Shown: in pieces, positions 58,955 to 64,000 of the stretch | Numbering within the stretch: position 1 is the first letter of the stretch | Layout of the letters: every line of letters begins with the position of its first letter | Source: Quillaja saponaria | Lineage: Eukaryota > Streptophyta > Magnoliopsida > Fabales > Quillajaceae | Reading direction: 5' to 3' | DNA: 64,000 nucleotides | Assembly: GCA_029379385.1 (NCBI GenBank) | Contig: CM055608.1 | Location: 25,046,350 to 25,110,349 of the forward strand | Program-made: the position numbers and the translations under genes | Notes under the pieces: generated by a model | Told to the model about the DNA's origin: nothing | Database searches by the model: none | The model's input: the letters and a program-made list of their open reading frames with translations, nothing else

Positions 58955-61900
58955 ATGCTCAGAGCTTTTGGTCTCAAACGCTCCCTCCAACGCCACCTCT
59001 GTCACCATCATCCCCATAAAACCTTACTACCCAGTATTACTTCCACCACAATTACCACTACCCAAAACCCCCTTCGTCCATTTTCGACACTTTCATCCCC
59101 ATCTTCTTCCTCCTCCTCCGATTCTGAGCTCCGCAAGTACCTTGGCTACGGTGCTCTTCTCCTCTTCTGTGGTGCTGCCACTTACTACTCCTTCCCATTT
59201 CCAGAGAACGCTAAGCACAAGAAAGCCCAGATTTTTCGTTATGCTCCTTTGCCTGAAGACCTTCACACTGTCTCCAATTGGAGTGGGACACATGAGGTCC
59301 AGACTCGGAATTTTTACCAACCCGAGAATCTTGAGCAGTTGGAGAAGGTGGTGAAGGAGGCCAATGAGAAGAAGACCCGGATTCGTCCTGTTGGGTCGGG
59401 TTTGTCACCCAATGGGATTGGTTTGGCAAGGTCTGGAATGGTGAATTTGGCATTGATGGATAATGTTTTGGAAGTGGATAAGGAGAAGAAGACTGTAAGG
59501 GTTCAGGCGGGGATTCGAGTACAGCAGCTAGTAGATGGGATTAAGGAGCATGGGCTTACGCTGCAGAATTTTGCGTCTATAAGGGAGCAGCAGATTGGCG
59601 GGATTGTTCAGGTTCTTTCTTTCCTCTTTTTCAAATTCTTTCAGGTGGTTTTCGTTTTTTGCTAAATTATGTAGATTTATCTTCTAAAATTAGTGGTGCA
59701 TGTCCATTCATGCTGGGATTTATTTTTTTTGATGCTTGAAATAATGAGCTGATTGCTTACAAGTGAAGATATTCAAATTATTATAAGCTCAAGTACACAG
59801 ACAGAAATCTATTATGTTCGGAAGGGCACTAGCTTGCTACCTATTAATCCATATTTCTCTATGCTTTATTTTGAATCATGTTGAATATCAAGCAAAAAAA
59901 CCACCTGCGTCTGTACACCAAAGAGAGTCAAAAAACAATCTTGTCCCAAAGCAGATGCATAGGCCTCCTGCAAATATCATAGCATTGCACTCCTGCAGAT
60001 ATCACAAATATTTGGCATCCTTGTTTCTTCCAGAATCTGTGAACCGGATTACTGGTAAATCATGAAGAGTTTTCAGACAACCCAGTGAAACTCCCAAAAT
60101 TTCAAAAAGCCTACTCCAATGGGTCCAAACCACTGATTAATGAATGATAAGATGCTCAATAGATGATTAAATTCACTATTCCTAAAACACCGCAAAATTC
60201 TGGTTCAAAGCCTTAGTCGGCATCCTCACGTGCATCTAGTTATTCGTGACTTTAGTAAGAACTATAGTCCAAGTGAAAGCCCTGATCTTAGATGGAATCA
60301 TAGCTTTCCAAATGAAGTTGTTGAGATTTACATGAAAAAAAATCCTGAAGAGTCAGAAGACCAATTCCGTTCATCAAGAATATCTTAATACTGGAATTGT
60401 TCCATAATATCCTGCAAAACAGCAAGCTCAGAGGCAGTTTTGTCTCATCAGAGAAATTCAACAATGTGTCTTGCTCGAACCAAATGCCCACGTGGGTTCA
60501 AATATTCAGTTGACCATGGTTTATTTCTATCATTTATGGACTAGTAATCATTCTTCAAATGAAATTCATATCAACATTGACATATTGAATCTTTCCTAGA
60601 AACAAGAATGCTGTCAAGGTTCAGATGCGCTTAAAAGTGATGTCCTCTAAATTATGAAGACATTTTCAGGTCAAGCATTCCTATTTAATAAAACTGGTTA
60701 GGCAAGATCAATTCCAAATGGACTGTGATAGTATTTTAGCTGCATGAATTTTCTGCTTTATTAGACATTCCATGGGAGCTGTGTGCCTCATGGACACCTG
60801 TATTGTACAAATATTGAGTCAGACAGTGCATAAGTTAACATTTTGAATCTCATATTAGTAATGATGTATGTCATGTCTACTTCATCCAAGAAGTCAGAAA
60901 ACAATTCTTATTCACATTGCTGTTGATTTTTAAGCTTTCAGATATTGCGAACCTTTTAAGTCATGGATCTTTTAAAGGCACATATTCAAAGGAAAAAAAA
61001 AAAATCAATTTGATTACCTTTAAAGAGAAAGCAGGGGTTGTAGAACACAATATGCAGTTGAGCTTAGATGCTAAGGGAGTTGATTTAGTATTAGGAAACT
61101 CCCTTTTTGCAGTTTTTTCTTTTAGTTTATGTAATTTATATTCTGTTACTATGCATTACAATTTAAATTTTATGCATAAGAGCATGATTGGAGCTTTCTC
61201 TCTGTGATGCTACACTTTAGGTTGGTGCACATGGTACTGGTGCCAGACTGCCTCCTATTGACGAGCAGGTCATCTGCATGAAACTGGTTACACCTGCTAA
61301 GGGAACAATAGAGATATCAAAAGATAACGACCCGGAGCTGTTTTATCTTGCTCGTTGTGGTCTTGGGGGATTGGGAGTAGTTGCTGAAGTTACCATCCAA
61401 TGTGTTGAGAGACAAGAGCTTGTGGAGCATACATCTATGTCAAACATAAGAGAGATAAAGAAAAACCACAAGTAACTTTTGGATCCCTTTATTAAGTAAA
61501 TCAATCACTGATCTTTTACTTTGAAAAGCAATGGCATATCAAGGTTACTTTTATCATGGAGCTATAAAAAATACCCTGTCAATTTTAGTCTAATTAATAA
61601 GTTCATAATGCAGATAATAATGATTTCAAGCTCAGTTTCCCTGATTTACTTGTTTGTGGATAACTGTAAACTTTTTGACAAGTCCTCTAGAATTTCTTCA
61701 ATTCTGTTCATTTAAAGCACTTGCTTTTGGGAAAATGGTTTCTTAGATTTGTAAGTCAAAATTCTTTAACCCACCTACAAATTATTTTCAAGTCATAAGG
61801 GAACACAGATTCTGAGAGAACTTCTCCACTATGTGAACACTTTTCAAAATTTAAAACTCATTCAAGGTTACAGCTCGACCCAAAATACATACAGCCCTTT

Positions 61901-63313
61901 TGTCATGCTTTCTTTTAATTAAACTATTTTTTATCTAGTGATGAACGTTGGAAGGATTTGTCTCTCAACAGTTTAACCATCTGTATTTATTTTGTGATTT
62001 TGCAGGAAACTGCTATCTGAGAATAAGCATGTGAAGTACCTGTACATTCCATACACTGACTCTGTTGTGGTTGTGAGGTGCAATCCTGTTTCAAAGTGGA
62101 AAGGTCCCCCCAAGTTCAAACCCAAATACAGTAAGGAAGAGGCTATACAGCATGTTCGTGAGCTCTACAGGGAATCTGTCAAGAAGTACAGGTACAAGTT
62201 AGCATCTTTTTCTTTGTTGGAGTTGGGTCCTGTAAGGGGAAAGTGTTAATACAAGGTCTTTTGTGCCACAGTTCATCTTTCTAGCATTTTTACATATAAG
62301 ACGTTCTATAGTTTTTGTCAGGGGAATAAACAAATTCATTTAGGAATGCTTCTTCCTTTTCTCTTGTAACTTCTGCTTCTAAGTTTTAGTGGCCTTCATG
62401 AACCTGGCTGCTCAAAATGTTTTCTATATGTTGATGGACCACTTTTGCCAACTATATTATGTAAATTTAACCCATCTTAGATGGACCACTTTTTATGTTT
62501 GAGAGTATATGATTCTGCCATTACAAGAAGACATTCACATGGTATTTCATAGGTTAGAAAAGATCTGAAGAAACATATGTTAATGGACTAGTTTTGGTTT
62601 TGGGCTGCTTCTTCAACCATTTGTTTACCATTTGGCCGGTCAGGCTGTAGAAATTTCACCTGTACCCATGCATTTCCTTTATAATGCTCATTTTAATTTG
62701 GAGGAGCTATAACCAAATAAGCCCATTATTCCTACTTTTATTACTATAAGAACATTCTTCTTAGTTTTCAGCTTGGTTTAGCCAATGACTGTTTTATTTT
62801 CATTTAATGTATGTTGCATGGATTTGCTAGCCTTGTTATTTTGTTGATTCTTCTGTTTCAGTCAATTAGGAACCTCTATTAATTGCTTGCAGAGCTGAAG
62901 AATTTACTGGAGAAATGCCAGAAAACAATGAGTCAGACGTAAATGAGCTTTCTTTTACAGAGTTAAGAGATAAATTACTTGCTCTGGATCCTCTCAATAA
63001 AAACCACATCATAAAGATCAATCAAGCTGAGGCTGAGTTCTGGCAGAAATCAGAGGGATATAGGGTGGGATGGAGTGATGAGATATTGGGATTTGATTGT
63101 GGAGGCCAACAGTGGGTATCAGAGACATGTTTCCCGGCTGGAACGCTGAATAAGCCAAGCATGAAAGATCTTGAATACATAGAAGAGCTGAAGCAACTCA
63201 TAGAAAAAGAAGAGATACCTGCACCTGCTCCAATAGAGCAGCGCTGGACGACTAGCACTAAGAGCCCCATGAGTCCTGCTTCAAGCTCATCTGCAGAAGA
63301 TATATTCTCTTGG
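58955..63313 (+). CDS. GLDH: L-galactono-1,4-lactone dehydrogenase, mitochondrial (5' four exons)
   Basis: Exons are 58955-59611, 61221-61471, 62006-62191 and 62893-63313, about 505 residues. The gene continues beyond the window, with roughly 100 more residues expected. GLDH oxidises L-galactono-1,4-lactone to ascorbate on the inner mitochondrial membrane, passes electrons to cytochrome c, and takes part in complex I assembly. The N-terminus has a basic, Ser/Thr-rich presequence (MLRAFGLKRSLQRHL) and a hydrophobic segment YLGYGALLLFCGAATYYSF. The FAD-binding PCMH domain follows: RIRPVGSGLSPNGIGLAR, VRVQAGIRVQQLVDGI and VGAHGTGARLPP. The family-specific region shows EAEFWQKSEGYRVGWSDEIL and EIPAPAPIEQRWT. 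All visible phases join. Intron 4 holds a 34 bp G homopolymer. Confidence 0.96.
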
Positions 63314-63457
63314 GTAATTAATTTCTCAGTAGCTTCATGTTCCTCTCTTCTGTTTCCTCCCCCTCCTCTAAATTTGTTATCAGATTCATTATAAATAATT
63401 TTGGAACAGTTGGGTGGTGATGCCAATGGAAATTTTTTTTTTTTTTTTTTTGGGGGT

Positions 63458-63492
<35 letters not shown>

Positions 63493-64000
63493 ATGGGGGT
63501 GGCCATGGGGGAAGAGGTGAACCTTAAATTTAATGTATCTGATACTAAACTTATTCTGAAGTAATAACCTTGTTGCAAAATGTTATTGGGGTTGAGTGTA
63601 TAACTACCTTTTCTTGTTTCTTACCGCCTCTGACATCTTAATGGTCATAGAACTTGATGACACACTTGAAGCAGTTACAAAAAATTTATTGGCAATTTTT
63701 TTTTCCTGCAAGTAAGTAAAGTCAAAACCCGTGGCTGCAATCTTAGTCAATTATTAATAGCTAATTGGCTCTCAGTATGTAGGAATTTCGTAAACTATAT
63801 CCTAGATGTGTTTTACTGGATTTTTTCTTGTTAATAAATTCTGTTTTTCTTCTATTTTTTGGGGTAGTTCCTTGTTTAGTAAACAGATGATCGTGTTGTC
63901 TGCTGAATAATTGTGTAATGTTGGCTATAACCAATTGTTTATCTTGACCTTAGGCATATGCAGTTAGTGTTTATAATGCTTTTGCCATCAACTGTACTTT
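63314..64000 (+). other. Start of GLDH intron 4
   Basis: This begins with donor GTAATT at 63314. It contains a T run (63433-63451) joined to a G-rich run, of which 63458-63491 is 34 uninterrupted G. No further exon is seen before the window ends. Confidence 0.8.

Noticed and set aside
1..64000. CRISPR arrays, rRNA and tRNA genes
   Set aside because: No regularly spaced repeats and no convincing cloverleaf or rRNA sequence were seen on either strand by eye.

Overview
The window is eudicot plant nuclear DNA. It is AT-rich, its genes are split by many canonical GT-AG introns, and every protein I recognise is a plant family. Nothing seen fixes the species. One run of exactly 100 N (26099-26198) is an assembly gap inside an intron. 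Exon coordinates below come from reading splice sites and codon phase by eye.

Layout, left to right. (1) The 3' part of NRPE5 (plus strand, fifth subunit of RNA polymerase V) converges on a complete YSL7-type oligopeptide / metal-nicotianamine transporter gene (minus strand). (2) A 9.1 kb Mutator-like element (8718-17848) lies immediately upstream of YSL7. It has ~107 bp terminal inverted repeats and a 9 bp target duplication. It carries a decayed MuDR-type transposase, a decayed plant-mobile-domain gene and a third, unassigned gene (zinc-finger-like then coiled coil). (3) 4.6 kb of AT-rich, repeat-bearing DNA. (4) AUG1 (HAUS1, augmin; plus) converges on FIS1 (mitochondrial/peroxisomal fission; minus). 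A two-exon SAM methyltransferase gene (minus) follows. (5) P5CR (proline synthesis; plus, 7 exons), with a degraded copy of its last exon about 1.7 kb downstream. (6) A 9-lipoxygenase pseudogene (44931-50728) with one in-frame stop, four frameshifts and a GC splice donor. (7) A decayed Ty1/copia RT-RNase H fragment. (8) A three-exon divergent CRAL-TRIO gene. (9) The first four exons of GLDH, the last enzyme of ascorbate synthesis, which run off the right edge.

The host genes are unrelated housekeeping functions and do not form a pathway. The order NRPE5 / AUG1 / FIS1 / methyltransferase resembles ancestral microsynteny shared with Arabidopsis duplicated blocks.

The most unusual material is the three-gene MULE, inserted at what was probably the YSL7 promoter, and a recurrent structure: very short poly(A)-tailed insertions flanked by 14-22 bp direct repeats. 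Three are clear, two of them within about 110 bp upstream of the P5CR and GLDH start codons. The introns of AUG1 and P5CR each hold an antisense remnant of the same kind of LINE 3' end. I see no CRISPR array, rRNA or convincing tRNA.
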